Below, one piece after another: positions 10,948-25,700 of a stretch of DNA of 64,000 bases (position 1 is the first letter of the stretch; every line of letters begins with the position of its first letter). Source of the stretch: Phragmites australis. Its lineage: Eukaryota; Streptophyta; Magnoliopsida; Poales; Poaceae. The notes beneath the pieces are model-generated. The model was not told the DNA's origin and searched no databases. It saw only the letters and a list, made by a program, of their open reading frames with translations. The translations under genes were made by a program, and so were the position numbers. The DNA lies in contig NC_084938.1 in assembly GCF_958298935.1 (NCBI RefSeq), positions 1,929,501-1,993,500 of the forward strand, written 5' to 3'.

Positions 10948-11739
10948 AATATTAATATTAGAAAATGTAAAAATATAAAAAATTCCCAAGCGCGTCGCTA
11001 CCAGCCTGCGCGCCACTTGGGCTACTGACACCTGCACGTCCTCTGCCCAGTTCCACTCGGCCGTCTGCCAGACATGCCCACGTGGGCCACTTCAGGCTCA
11101 CCGGCCCACCTGCACGACCCGACTGCATGCCTTCTGCCCGATCTGCTCCTGCGCGCATGCGTCTGCTAGGACGGTCTCCACGTCGCCACACGCCAGCGCC
11201 CAGACCGTCCCTGCCTGACGTGCCAAGTCGTTGTCAAATACTACTAGCAAACGAGCTGATAGATCTGTGGCTCACTTGCCGGTGTGCCAACGGCCGATTG
11301 GGAGTTTTGACTCCCGACTTCCGCACTCACGCTCGGGTTATTAGATTTCTTCTAGTCAGCCTCAAGCATCCTTAGACCACAAAAGAAACATGACGTGTCT
11401 ATTATTAGTGGAGTTAAAGGTTCCGTTGATCTTTTCGGTAGAAATGTGTGCGTATGTTGTAGATCTAAGTTGGATGTGTACGTGTAATATGCGGTGTGAG
11501 TTTAGATACTATAGTTTGTACTATAGTATTGAGGTTAAAAAAAGTCGTTGTCCAACGTAAATTTATGCGCTGCCTTCGCATCCACATCGCCCTGCGTCAT
11601 AACACGGTTAAACTAACATCCCGTACCGAGCCAATTTTGACTATCGTACCACCACTGAAATGGCCTATGCGAGTCACCTCATGCCTCCGCAGGATCTTTC
11701 ATGTATTGTCTCTAGATCTAATTCAATTAAAGATCTGAT
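10948..11739. other. Spacer, partly GC-rich; weak second copy of the SINE tail
   Basis: The block 10980-11340 is GC-rich with small open frames on both strands but no domain. Sequence around 11410-11530 (gtgtgcgtatgttgtag, then tttagatactatag) loosely resembles the 3' part of the element at 10592-10935 and may be a diverged copy. Confidence 0.3.
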
Positions 11740-12455
11740 ACCATCTATTAAGTTATACAGTAGTCTCGTCTAGCTTGTTATACCTACAAGTCAGCGTCTT
11801 CATACCAAATTTCAATATAGTTGTTAAACGCATATGCCTAACCGAAGCCACAACCAAGATTTTGGATCAACTCAACCCAAAAGATTAGTCTTATAAGTGA
11901 GGGATCCTCTAGCTTTTAGATAATGCTCCTACATCATCAATTTTCGATGCGGACTAAATCCAACAATATCCTCTGTCACACATCGGGTCCTACCAATCTT
12001 TCCCGTCACACAGAACCCGTGTGACCCTAGAGACATTTCGGGCTCATTCGTAACCATATGACTTTGGAAATGTTCCGGATTTACCGACCTTCGGCTCTAA
12101 TACCACTCATTATACAGAGTTGGTTACGCATAAGACTTAGAGTTGTATTGACGGTGTATTGTAGAGTTAGAGTAGAACTCCTGTAACCTGATCTCTTTAT
12201 AAATATAAGCGTATGTTCATTGTTGTAAGTATGACGGCATAACGACATATTCGCAGCGGGCGGTGGCGGTTCCATCGAGACCTCGAAGCAATCGGTATCG
12301 GAACGGGGGGAGGAGTGCTCGTAGTCATGCCCTGAAGATGTAGTCTTCAGCTAAACCTCATTAACAAATATCGTGCATCTGATATCGTCTATGATTTCAC
12401 GTGTATCGTCTTAATAGATTAATCCATTGCTTCTGTTGGTGTCTAATTTTCTAAC
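11740..12455 (-). mobile_element. Degenerate LTR-retroelement segment with two primer-binding-like sites
   Basis: On the minus strand TGTTAGAAAATTAGACACC (from 12455) could open an LTR. A TATA-like TATATTTATAAAGAG follows at about 12195-12210, and the putative LTR ends before TGGTATTAGAGCCG (about 12090-12110), close to the initiator-Met-tRNA primer-binding sequence TGGTATCAGAGC. A second site, TGGTATCAGATC, lies near 11740 and is preceded by sequence similar to that before the first one. No gag or pol is present. A TRIM-like or other small non-autonomous element, possibly tandem, is the best guess; exact ends are not resolved. Confidence 0.35.
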
Positions 12456-12679
12456 AATTAAAAGGGCATCACGGTTTTTGGTATGTATCGTGATGGGATG
12501 TTCTTCTAGATGGAGAAGAAGACAATCACCATCTTTTCTTTTTATTTTTTAAGATCTGGGCATGTTACTTGATCTGTATTAAGGTTGTGCCTTAGATTGT
12601 GGGTCTTTGTTTTGAGCGATCATCTGGCCAGTCGTGGTTCATTTGTGTTTATTGGATATGGCCGCTGTTAAAAAAATCG

Positions 12680-13490
12680 AGATTTTCTGCTGCTCCAACA
12701 GATTTGGAATTTAACATCATTATTATAGAAATAATATTAGTATATCACTATCAGTTACTTAAAAGCTGATAGTGATAGAGTATCACTGTTGATTCATATC
12801 AATGATCGGTATTAAAAAGCCATTCGAAAAAATTGATGGTGAAACTTGATTATCACTGTCGGCTCTAGTCACAAACTGACAGTAATAGTATCACTACCGG
12901 TTCGTAGCTAGAGTTGGTAGTGATGGTAGATGATAATTTATTTTAAAAAATTCATAAATTGTTCATATAAAATCAGATGAGGCCAAATTTTATATTAAAA
13001 TTGTAGCATTCGACGAGATAATTTTGTAGTTAAAAAACTTTTCATTTAAAGTTATTTAGATATCCAAATAATTGTTTGAAGTTTTAGACAAAAGATGTTA
13101 AAAAGATTGTATAGGCTAATACTATCACTAGTACTTATGCGGTGGGATGGTAAAAACATATCGTACGAGCTGGAAGGTTCTAGGTTGAGTGCCATGAATC
13201 GCACGTGCGTGTATTTCGCGCGAAAAATCGTATGACTTATGACTTGTGACAGGGCGGGCGTGGAGATTTCTTGGGTGCATTTTTTTTTTCAAATTTTACA
13301 GCCTCAAAAATATCGATTCGGTGCCCGACTATCACTACTGGTTGAAGGCTTTAGTTGGTAGTGATAGTCGGCTATTACTGCTGACTGAAACTTTCAGCCG
13401 ATAGTGATAACATCTTTACTGTCGGTCCCGAACCGATAGTGATAGTCTAGGATTATCATTATCCGTTGCTCACTGTCGACTCTAAAATAT
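12680..13490. repeat. Array of alternating inverted motifs, CACTA-type subterminal repeats
   Basis: The motif tatcactgtcggctc and its complement (agccgatagtgata, with variants) recur many times in both orientations, for example near 12745-12790, 12855-12925, 13325-13445. Such arrays of 10-15-bp inverted motifs are typical of the subterminal regions of En/Spm (CACTA) elements or of MITEs derived from them. No CACTA terminus or transposase was found nearby, so this is an orphan end or a derivative. The motif differs from that of the 39.6-49.8 kb element. Confidence 0.5.
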
Positions 13491-15115
<1,625 letters not shown>

Positions 15116-15199
15116 TACGACTAGACACAAAATAGATTTGCGTTACGTCACTATATATATTGTATATCTATTATATATCTAGATATATTATAGTTCACT

Positions 15200-15500
15200 A
15201 TTACACCACCTCAGTTACGATCCTAAGAGTAGTATATTTATGATCTATAAGATAATTCAGTTACTATAAATATATATAGTCGTAACTTGGTATTTTCTAT
15301 AGTCGTAATTATGTGATTTTTATTATGTGATCATAACTTATTCAACTCTGTGTTTATCCTTAGTTACGATCTAAAAATAATATATTTACGATCTATAAGA
15401 TAGATCAGTTACTATAAATATATGTGATCGCAAGTATACTATTTTTGGATCACAACTATACTGCTTTTGAGATATAGTTTTGATCCATAAAATATAAAAA
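15200..15500. repeat. AT-rich direct repeats about 150 bp apart
   Basis: A unit with gttacgatc, tatatttatgatctataagat, tcagttactataaatata and a gtcgtaa/gatcgcaa end occurs near 15212-15285 and again near 15360-15432. Its ends are also weakly complementary. It is probably a degraded MITE; no target duplication was defined. Confidence 0.4.
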
Positions 15501-16013
15501 TTCTAAAACTTTATCAAAATATACTTTTTTATCTTATTTTGTTAAGCGTTTTTTTCAACAATATGTTTCAAATAAACCAAAAATTGGATTTGTGGTTTTA
15601 GAAATATTACATTTTAACGATTCGAATCAATAAAAAGAATCTCCGTTGCATGCTCCGATAAGTGAAGTTTAATGTACATATGATATCAGCGGATTGACTT
15701 TTTAGTTTGTTAACTCAAAAAAAGGCTCAACTGATTTGATCCATTGTAGTGACGTAAGACGCATAATAGATTTGTCGTGTGCGGATATATACACACACGA
15801 AGCCATTCCTGCCTACGCATCGCCTGTCCGCAGTGTCCTCTTCTTCCTCTCGTCCTCCGGCCGGCCCCCTCTGCTTGCCCCTTCCGGCCGGTTTGACTGG
15901 TTGATTAATAGTTCGTCGACCGATCGGTCTCGATTCATCGATCAGAGGCGCGTACTACTGCCAAATCAAACTCTCGATCGATCCTATCAATCATAAGTAG
16001 CCCAGCGTGTATC
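15501..16013. other. Upstream region of phytocyanin gene 1
   Basis: AT-rich to 15780, then mixed. A TATA-like gatatata at about 15783 precedes the ATG at 16014 by about 230 bp, leaving a plausible 5' untranslated region. Position of the transcription start is inferred only. Confidence 0.3.
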
Positions 16014-16759
16014 ATGGAGATGAGGGTTGTGATTCTTGTAGCCATGGCGGCTGTGGTGGCCGCCGTGCTTGAAGCGGCGGCGGCGGCGACGTACACGGTG
16101 GGCGCGCCGGACGGGCTGTGGGACCTGCAGACCAACTACGCCGAGTGGGTCGCCGCCAGGACCTTCCACCCCGGCGATAACATCAGTGAGCTCTCTCTTT
16201 TTTTTTAAAAAAAAAAACGTGCATGCGAACTCATTTGTGCTCCTTTAATTTCTCTCTATGATGTGAAGATCGGTTCTGGTGACCAGCAATGTAGATCATG
16301 TATTTATGTACAGAGAAGACGTCAAAATCCTTTTTCAGTTTATGGCCATCGATCCATGCATGTATGCTCATCTCGTCGCCGTCGTGGACTGATTCGTGCG
16401 TGCATGCAGCGTTCACGTACTCGCCGGAGCTGCACGACGTGGTGGAGGTGAGCAAGGCCGGGTACGACGCCTGCTCCAGCGCCAACAACATCTCCGCCTT
16501 CCGCACCGGCAACGACGTCGTCGCGCTCACCGCCGTCGGCACCCGCTACTTCCTCTGCAGCCTCACCGGGCACTGCGACAGCGGCATGAAGATCCGGGTC
16601 GACGTCGTCGCTGCCGGCTCGGCGCCAGGCCCTGCCGCCGCAGCGCCGACGTCCGCCGCGGGCTCGGTCACGACCCCGCCGGCCGCCGCTGGGATCGTTG
16701 GCCTCGGCGGCGGCGTCGTCGTACTAGCCCTGCAGCACGGCTTCATGACCTTGTGGTAG
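16014..16759 (+). CDS. Phytocyanin (uclacyanin/plantacyanin-type blue copper protein), intron-bearing
   Basis: Two exons, 16014-16185 and 16410-16759, join in phase (codon A|CG) to give 173 residues. Residues 1-25 are a signal peptide ending in an alanine run. The plastocyanin-like domain follows, starting TYTVG with conserved GLWDLQTNYAEW and FHPGDNITFTYSPELHDVVEV. The type 1 copper ligands are visible as H66, C107, H112 and M117 (C-x4-H-x4-M), with the disulfide pair about C79 and C113. Methionine as axial ligand separates it from stellacyanins (Gln) and from copper-less early nodulin-like proteins. The tail is Ala/Pro/Ser-rich and ends hydrophobic, consistent with arabinogalactan glycosylation and a GPI anchor. 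The intron sits at the position (after GDNI) that is usual for this family. The role is probably electron transfer or a wall-surface function; the partner is unknown. Confidence 0.9.
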
Positions 16760-17924
16760 CCAGACGCGCGTGTGCGTGTATATGCATGCATCCATACGTG
16801 TCGATCTGTACACTTTGATATTTGAAGATCCCAGGGACGATTATTCGTGTAAATGTTCTTTTGTTCTGCTAAATATTTCATGAAAAATATACATCGCAGA
16901 AAACTCCAAACAGATAATGTTATCTCTCATCTGGTAATTTTTTTGTTCAAGTTTACAGCTGAATATAGAATTATCGGTCACTAGTTAGAGATGGTTACGT
17001 GTCCATGTACATGATATTGAATTGAGATAATTCTGGATACGTCACTAAATGTTAACGAAAATTTTAATTTGCTAATAAAAAAATTATGGTTCCTTTGATG
17101 CTATCACTTTTTTCCTTTCCCTATATATCATCGCTATCCTAGCGATTGTGACGACAGTGACACAGGGATGAAGCAACGGCATTTAGGGATTAAAAAACTA
17201 AGTTAGTGGTATAAAAAGGATCATTATTTTTCAATAACAAATTGAAAATTTCGTTAATATTTCCTGACACACAGGGTATTATCTTGATCGAAGTATCGTG
17301 TTACTAAATGTTCAAGTTTGCATATAATGTCGTATCTCTGGTACATTATTTGCATGATGATATCGAATTATATATCGGTCACTAATTAGAGATGGTTATG
17401 TGTCCATGTGCTTGACTTTGTGTGGAGTTTGTGAAAGCGACTTGAAATGACCTGCCAACGTCCAGTGCCTTCTTGACGATACGGCAGGCACCAAGCACAT
17501 CAGGTAGTTCACCAGCAGAGTAATGGGTTCGATTTGATTTGATTTGAAATTGCACCCTCGTCATAATATAGGTTTGGGTTCTTTCGCTTGCTCGTCTGAG
17601 AAGTAAATACAGAGGCGTTATAGTAAGATAAGATGTATCAGGAGGAGTTGTGAACCATCAGATTTAATTTTGACGGCTGTTTCTCTGTATTACTGTAGAG
17701 GAACCTCATTCCTGATCAACATGAATCAAATCCCGAGACCAATGTAGCCGAGAAAGCCACATTAGAGTTTGGAAAAATTTAAACTAAAATCTAAACAAAG
17801 ACGAGTTTTCTGACAACAACCGCGGTTCTTAGGTTTCTTAGGTTGGGACCAAGACCATGCCTTAAATATGAGAAGAACAACATACTTTATCGTTTTTGAC
17901 ACATGTCGAAGCTATACATACATA
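16760..17924. other. Spacer downstream of phytocyanin gene 1
   Basis: AT-rich sequence without recognised coding. A segment around 16970-17010 (ttatcggtcactagttagagatggttacgtgtccatg) recurs nearly unchanged at about 17370-17408, a dispersed 400-bp-apart direct repeat of unknown origin. Confidence 0.4.
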
Positions 17925-18300
17925 TAAGTTGAGTGTTCATGTATTGTAATAAAAATATAAATATTATATGTGGTAACATCTAAGTATAAACTCAATGTAT
18001 ATAGATGTGGATGCACTAAGTAAGCGTCGTCAAATGAATACGTTGTGAGCGACGTAGTTTAATTTTAGATGAGATCTGAAAAATAAGGAGGGGATTATTA
18101 GCTAATTTTTATTCTATTTTCTTCATTTATTTTTATTAATAAAATATGTCAAATATCCGTAGCGGGTAACGAGACGAAAAAGCTGGAGGACAGGGTAGAT
18201 AAAAAAAGTGAGTAAATTATCCGAATTTAGGAGTTTTTATTAGATGAGAAGAGAGTAGGGAAAGAGATGACGCAAGAACTAATTCGTGTTTTATATACTC
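17925..18300 (+). mobile_element. Diverged copy of the foldback MITE seen at 60.3-60.8 kb, right end missing
   Basis: Order and sequence of short blocks match the element at 60344-60808: ataaaaatataaatatta, then tataaactcaatgtatat, then gagcgacgtagtttaatttt, then ccgtagcgggtaacgag, then aggagtttttattagatgaga. This copy lacks the right inverted terminal repeat, stopping near 18300 after aactaattcgtgtt. Both copies have the same orientation. Confidence 0.6.
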
Positions 18301-18880
18301 TCCAGACCTAACTAAGTATCGTTTTGGGTTACATATAGTTAATTGTTTTAAAATTTTGTTATAGATGACACGGATAGATTTGTCTTGAAAATTATATCAC
18401 AATAATATATTTTTGCTACATTTTATTAATATATTATAAAAAAATAATAGTTAAAGTTATATTTTAGTGACTGTATCAATATTTAAAACGATGTTTATTT
18501 TAGACCGGAGAGAAGAGATAAAATAACCGTGGTTGCTTGAGGCGTAGGTGGGCGGCCACACAGGATGGGCCCATCGTTGCCGCGACCACACTCCTCGGCG
18601 GGTAGCGTCCTTGGGCCCCAGCCCATTAAATTGCCCATTAAATTGCGGGTACAGCGAAGCGAGGCTCAGTTGAGGCCGCAGAAGATCCGTGGAGCGAGTT
18701 GGCCCCACCTCGCAGTGTCACGCGGGATGCCGTAGGCGTGACGACGAATCCTCGTCTCCCCGGGGTCGCCTTCCATCCTTCTCCCACTCCCACCTCCCCG
18801 ACCACCACCACGTCGAGAGATCGGGAGAGGCAGCGAGCTGCGAGCCACCGGCCTCCAGATCCGCGCGCCCGTCCTCGCAG
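18301..18880 (+). promoter_or_regulatory. NAP1 promoter region and first untranslated exon
   Basis: Sequence turns from AT-rich to GC-rich at about 18540. GGCCCA/TGGGCC elements (site II type, common in promoters of broadly expressed plant genes) occur at 18563-18573 and 18611-18625. A pyrimidine-rich leader follows (about 18750-18800). A consensus donor gtgagc at 18881 ends a probable non-coding first exon; the 5' untranslated intron would run to an acceptor at 19646 or 19657, shortly before the ATG at 19701. Long first introns of this kind often carry expression-enhancing activity in plants. The transcription start was not located. Confidence 0.5.
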
Positions 18881-19700
18881 GTGAGCTCGCACCCACCCCC
18901 GGAGTACCGCCGTCCCCAATCCCCTTGAAATGCCGCGGGGTTCATGTCGATTCAGGCGGTTGAGCTTGCTTGCTTGCTTGCCTCATGAGTAATTGCGCCG
19001 CTAGTTGCGGCCGTCTCGAGGGGATCAGTTCGCTGTCGGCAGGTGAAGGGTAGCCGCTGCTGCGGGCACGAGCCGTGTATGCTCAGCTGTAAGTGCGCTG
19101 AATTATGCCTTGTCTGGATGCCCACGCTTCGATTTCGACCCCCCAAGGTGTGCTCGTGCTGGCATTCCCAGTTAGTTGAGCTCGGCTTTGTGCTAACGAT
19201 GTGGGGTGCCAGTGTAGGTTGGTGACCTTCGGTGAGCGGCATTCCAGTTTCAGATTATGTGAGTAGTTTGGCAAGACCTTGGTTTGTGTCGTGCATGCAG
19301 CGGTGGAGCTAAAATAGGCCAAAATGACGAATTTGCAGTGTATCCCTTTGACGCGTGCATGAAATGCCAATCCGTCGCATTTAGTGTTGCGAGCTTGCTG
19401 GGGCGTAGTTCCGCCTTCCTCATGTTATAGTTTAGCTGCTTAATCCAGCAGGCAAGTGGAGAATTTTAACGGTAAACTATGGGCACCGATAGCATACCTC
19501 TGCCTCTAAGTTTGAAACTTTAAATTTACTTCCTAGTTTACTCACCGGGGCATGGAGTGGGTTGATGTAGGTTGAATTCATTGTTGCAGTTTAAATTCGT
19601 ATAGATATAGGTCATGTATGCTTTTCCTCGACTTACACATCCGCAGTTCGATCGCAGTTGAAGCCCAGGAACAGGAAGTTGTTCTCTACCTAAGGAAGAC

Positions 19701-22700
19701 ATGACCCACGTGTCGTTCAAAACCAAGGAAGTGGACAGCAGCATGTCTCGGTGGTCGGAGTACCTGAGTGTCGAAGAACCACCTCCTTCGGCGTTGGTAA
19801 GCTGGAGGAACATGGGTGTTGATGGGCCGCAAGGCTCTTCCACCGGTGGCCAGAAACATCTTCAGATGGAGCCAGTGATTCAGTTATCGAAGGTCGCGGA
19901 GGGGTTGCTGGCCAAAATGTACAGGCTGAATAGCATCCTGGACTACCCAGATCCAAACACACACACGTATTCGGATGCATTTTGGAAAGCTGGTGTCTTT
20001 CCTAATTTCCCTAAAATTTGCGTCACTTTGTCGAAGAAATTTCCTGAGCATCCAAACAAGCTGCAGTTGGAAAGGGTAAAAATTCGGTTTTATTCAAATG
20101 CTCACAGGTCTTTTTTCTTCCTACCGAAGTTTATTTAATCCCACTGATGGTGCTGACTCAAATTCTTTTCAGGTAGATAAGTTTGCTCTTGATGCTTTGA
20201 ACGAAAATGCTGAAGGTTACATGCACAACCTTGAGCAATGGATCATGGTATGTGCCGAGCATATCAATTAATCTTAACCTTCAGGGGAAAAAATGAGTTC
20301 TACCTGTTAATGGAAATTGTGTTGCAATCTAAAACGTAAGTGTATGGTATGGCCCAGATCTGCACTGAATTGTGGAAAAATGGATTACATCAATCAAGCT
20401 TTGGGCCTCCTGTAACCGAGCATCCTTTTTGGAAGTTATAGGACATAATACCTGACCTACCCTAATTCTGTACTACTCATTGCACTGGTTCGTTCCATTT
20501 GTGGGTTCACCTGAAACATTTTCGAACTTTTATTGGTCAGGTATGAATCAATATAGGTCGCATGAGGTAGCACCGGTGGCTTTTTTTGGTAGTATAACTG
20601 TGTCGTCCCTAAATCTGCTTTAGTGCCAAATAATAGCTTATTAACCAGAAAAAAGTTGTGCTTCTTATTTCCAATAAACTTGTAAAAATATGTGCCAACG
20701 ATCAGTACCATAGCTGGAATGAAGCACTGCACTGAACTAACCGTGAGTAGCAGTGAAAATGGGTGTGTACACCCTGTTAATGTTTCTATTTCAGAACAGT
20801 ATATTTAGAAATAACTGACTTTCTGACTTGTTATACTAGTTTATTACCTTTATTCCCCTTCAATATGTTTTTCTCCACATTTTGCTGATTTTCTCCCAAA
20901 TGTCATCCCATTAGTTGCTTCTTGATTTGCTGGCATTTCGAGAACAAGCTTTGCGACTTATTCTGGATTTGAGCAGCACGGTCATAACATTGATGGTAAG
21001 GAATCTCTCGGTCTTGATTGAAATAATTATTGTTTTTGTCTATGTAATTGATTACATTTGCACTATTGTCACAGCCACATCAGAACTCTTTAATTCTTCA
21101 TGCTTTCATGGATCTGTTTTGTTCATTTGTCCGAATCAACCTTTTCTCTGACAAGGTAATGATGTTCTTTATCTCAATATTATTTGACTTTTGTTGCTGC
21201 TCTAAATAATAAATATTTCCCCCTTTTACTAAAGTGATTTCCTTCCTGAACTTCTGTTTGCAGATACCAAGAAAGATGATCCTCCAGGTTTACAACATCT
21301 TGCATATCATGCTAAAAGGTGGTCGTGATTGTGAGTTTTATCACCGGTATGGGTGCTACGTTCCTTCCAAAACCTTTTACATTATGATTATATAGTTTAT
21401 CGTTATTCAACATTTGTATGGGTGCTGATGTGTTATAAAAATCAATGGAGAACAAATACAGACCATTCTATATAGTCAATCATGTGTGCATGATTCAAAT
21501 TGATTACGTTCATGATTCAAATCCGTACACAAGCGAATATGTAATTGATTACGTTCTAATTGATTACGTTCATCATTCTTGATTGTTATTGAAAGAAAAA
21601 TAAATATGCGTGCAATGCAAGACATAATTCAAATTGTGAAGGCCTAGAGTCAGAGTTTGTTGCTTTTCCAATATTGACTCTTATATAAAGATCTAAATAT
21701 CTTATGGATGGGTTTTAAATATAAATATCATCACCGGTGCACGTTTTTAACATATTGTTTAAAACTGTTACCAGCCTACCAGGAGTGCTATCACAGATAG
21801 CAACTTGTGCACTTACTATTTAACTGCATCCCTGTGATGGTTTCATTAATTTTGTCAAGCTACACTATCATTTTTTATGTCTACTGCTTTACTAGACGCT
21901 TCTTCACTCACTGTTGTTTAACTATACACAGATTGGTTCAATTTGTGGACTCTTATGATCCACCTATCAAGGGGTTGCATGAAGATCTTAATTTTGTGAG
22001 CCCACGAATCGGAGAGGTGGTACTCATGTCATTCTACATCGCAGTAGTAATAACTAGGAATCAAGCTTCATGTGTTCTTTGTAGTGTTCAACCTATAAGT
22101 TTGTAACCGTGCTAGGTTACTTTCCCCCCATCATTCAGTACTATGATTGTGAAAAAGGTTGCAGAAAAGCTTCTTAGAGTCGTTTTCGGCTTTTCGCACA
22201 CTCACACTAGTATGGAATATATTTGGGGGGATAATTATTTTTTAATACAGTCTGTGTTGCTACTTGCTAGGTTAGTTTCCTGGATTCTCTTTGAGTTACT
22301 TGTCATTCTTATCATAAAATTTTCTTTGTATTCCATATCATATCTCTCTCTGCTATTATACCTTTATAGCATCCGACTTAGATTTTTTGTTTTAACTCTT
22401 AATGTGCTTTGACTATAGTGTTTTTGTTCCTCAGGTCCTGGAGGCTGTTGGCCCAATTATCTTCCTTTCAACTGATACAAAAAAGTTAAGAAATGAAGGT
22501 TTTCTCAGTCCATTTCATCCACGTTATCCTGACATCCTAACAAACTCTGCTCATCCGATGGTTAGTTTTTTCACTGGTTAGAGATGGTACATCATCAGAG
22601 CTTTACACGTTAGTTCATTATTTTGCCAATACTATGATAAAGAGATTAAATTTAGAGACTTAATGTGATTCTATTTCCTCCCAGAGGGCCCAAGACTTGG

Positions 22701-25700
22701 CTAATGTCACATCATACCGTGAGTGGATTCTTCTAGGATATCTTGTTTGTCCTGATGAACTACTTCGGGTGACCAGTATAGATGTTGCGATGGTATGCCA
22801 TAAGCCTTTTCTTTGTTAGTTTCATATTTTATTTGCCTGAAATATATTGCACACATGCTAACTTGATCATTCATATGGATAATTATTATGTATACTGGTT
22901 TCACCCACCCACAGAGTGGAACACACATCCTCTTGTTTTCTCACCCTACTATTTCATAATAATTCTTTTGCTGGTATCATGTAGGGCTCTGTTTGGCATT
23001 CAGTTGGCTTTATAAAACATTTGTTTATTTCTAATTTAGATGGAGCATTTAGTTGAAAGCATCTTTCATCTAGCTGTAACAGCAAAACCCTACTAGCATT
23101 AGTATAGATTCACCTTACTAGATTCCATAGTGCAGCGCAGCACATGACAACAACCACAAACTAGCCTTAATTTGTTTTTCCTTGGTGATTTTCAGGTTGT
23201 TCTGAAAGAGAATTTAGTACTCCCTCTGTTCAGAGATGAGGTAAAATTAAAGATAATGCGGTAGCTACTGTTAATGCTTTGGAGTTACTATGCTAATTTG
23301 ACCTTTCATTTGTTCACGTAGTACATCTTACTTCATGAGAATTATCAACTTTACGTCCTTCCAAAAGTTCTGGAATCAAAGAGAATGGCTAAATCCGGAC
23401 GTACTAAGCAAAAGGAATCTGATCTGGAATACAATGTTGCAAAGCAGGTTGAGAAGATGTTAATGTATGTCCTTCACAGCCGTTTCTCCTCTACGTTGCC
23501 CTATGCCCAAAATAGCTTGAAATGTGATGGATTTTGTCCTTCCATGCAGTTTGAGAAATTTACCGTATACTTTAAATAATTTCTTTAAAGCCTCTCTACA
23601 TATTCATTTTTTTGGGTTTACCAGAAGTCTAGACAGCCTAGATTTGATGTGTTGTTTTGACTTTTGAATTCACTCTACTGTGAACTATTTCCAAAGATTG
23701 TTTTCCTCCCTTTCGCCCAGCATTTTTTTCTTTCTGATGTCATTACTTTTACCAGTTGTCACATTCTTGCAAATGTTTGTTAATATTTCACCTTTTTTTT
23801 TGTCATAGTCTAGACAGCCTAGATTTGATGTGTTGTTTTGACTTTAGAATCCACTCTACTCTGAACTATTTCCAAAGATTGTTTTCCTCCCTTTAGCCTA
23901 GTTTTTTTTCCTTCTGACGTCATTACTTTTACCAATTGTCACATTCTTGCAAATGTTTGTGAATATTTCACCCTTATTTTTGTCACTTGTCGACTCCCTG
24001 CAGGGAAGTACATGAGCAAGCGCTAGTGTCATGTGATGCTATGCATCGTGAAAGGAGAATTCTTCTAAAGCAGGAAATTGGAAGGATGGTTCTATTTTTT
24101 ACAGATCAACCTAGCCTCCTAGCACCTAATATTCAGGTTCAGTGCCAAGTATCACATTTTCTAACTATTACATTTTGTTAGATTGGCGTAAATGGGACCG
24201 CAAAGTTGATGCATTAGATTCTGGCATTTGACATTTTCATCGTAGGATACTGTCTGAGCTTCCAATCAATGTAAAAATGATTGATAAATTTTGTACTATA
24301 ACAAAAAACTGAATGATGAAAGATGTATCCTACCTATATATTTGTATCAATTATTTTGGGATGTCGGGCATATAAGAGTTTTTTGGCAGTTGTAAGTAAT
24401 TCAACTATCTCTTAAGGCAACTTGTCCATACTTAAGATCTTTTTTCGAGGAATGCAATAGGATATCGACATATCGTACTATATATTTGTATCAATAGTTA
24501 GAAGAGAGGGTAATTCACAAGAACGAGAAAGGGAATGCAGAAGTGATTAATTTAGATTAACTAGCTACTGATGGAATTCCAGAGAATATTTTTCTGTGTT
24601 CAATGGATAATCTTGGCAAATTCCTTCTTAAAGAACTTTTTCCATGAGACTTGAGTAGGCTCTATACTTTCAAAGATCTTCATGTTGAGGGGAGTACCTA
24701 AGATCATGTGAATCCACAATTGTAACATCGGTACATTTGTCAGATGGTCTTTTCTGCTCTTGCTTTGGCTCAATTTGAGGTGGTTTGGTACTTCCAACAT
24801 GTGGGGATTGCATCATCAAAATCTACTCGAGGGAAAACTGTTGACATTGTGAGTTACTCTGTTCTTATTTTGTCTTGGGTTCCTTAAATTGTTGTTCCCT
24901 TCCATATTAATTTTTCTATCAAAACTTTCAGGATGCAACGGACCCAACTATTGGTTTCTTATTAGATGGAGTGGGCAAACTTTGTTGCCTGGTCCATAAA
25001 TACATAGCAGGTTTTTTCCAGACCTGTTGCCTTATTTGAGTGTTTCGTTTAATAATTTCTTGCCTAGTTCTAAACTTGCCTTATAGGGCAATCATGTATT
25101 GATAGTTAACCTTATTATGATGTCGAGTACAGAAAAGTTTTGTAGTTGGCATGACATTCTAGGCGATTCATTATGGGCTAATTAATGTTTACTTGGTTCA
25201 TGTTGCGAGCACTGTCTGCTTTAGTATCGAGGACGTAACTGGGGATAACTAGATCGTCCCGCCTTGCGGGTTATGATCTTTACTTTGTTTATTTCTTTGC
25301 TTGCCGATTACACCATAAGGCTCTCTTTATATAGAGATCCAAACCTAAACCTATTCTGAATCCAACTCTAATCCTATTCCGAATCCAACTCTAAACCTAT
25401 TCCGAAATATATTGACTTACATATAGAATGACTAACAGTCCTGAAGTTAATTATTCCGAATCCTACAAGGAAACTAATTATGCCGAAACCTAATAGGACA
25501 CCAATTCTTTTCTCCCCTTAATGCTTTTCTGCACCCATATCATTTTCCTCCTTGCCATGAAACAACTCATCCTCGAGCTGTGGTGGTGGCCATGGCTGCA
25601 ACCCATGGAAGCCCCATGCTAATGAAAGTTTGATGTTCTTGGAAGGTTCCTTGTAGTTCTTGAACACGCCCACATTATGAAGGATGGATGCGATATCATC

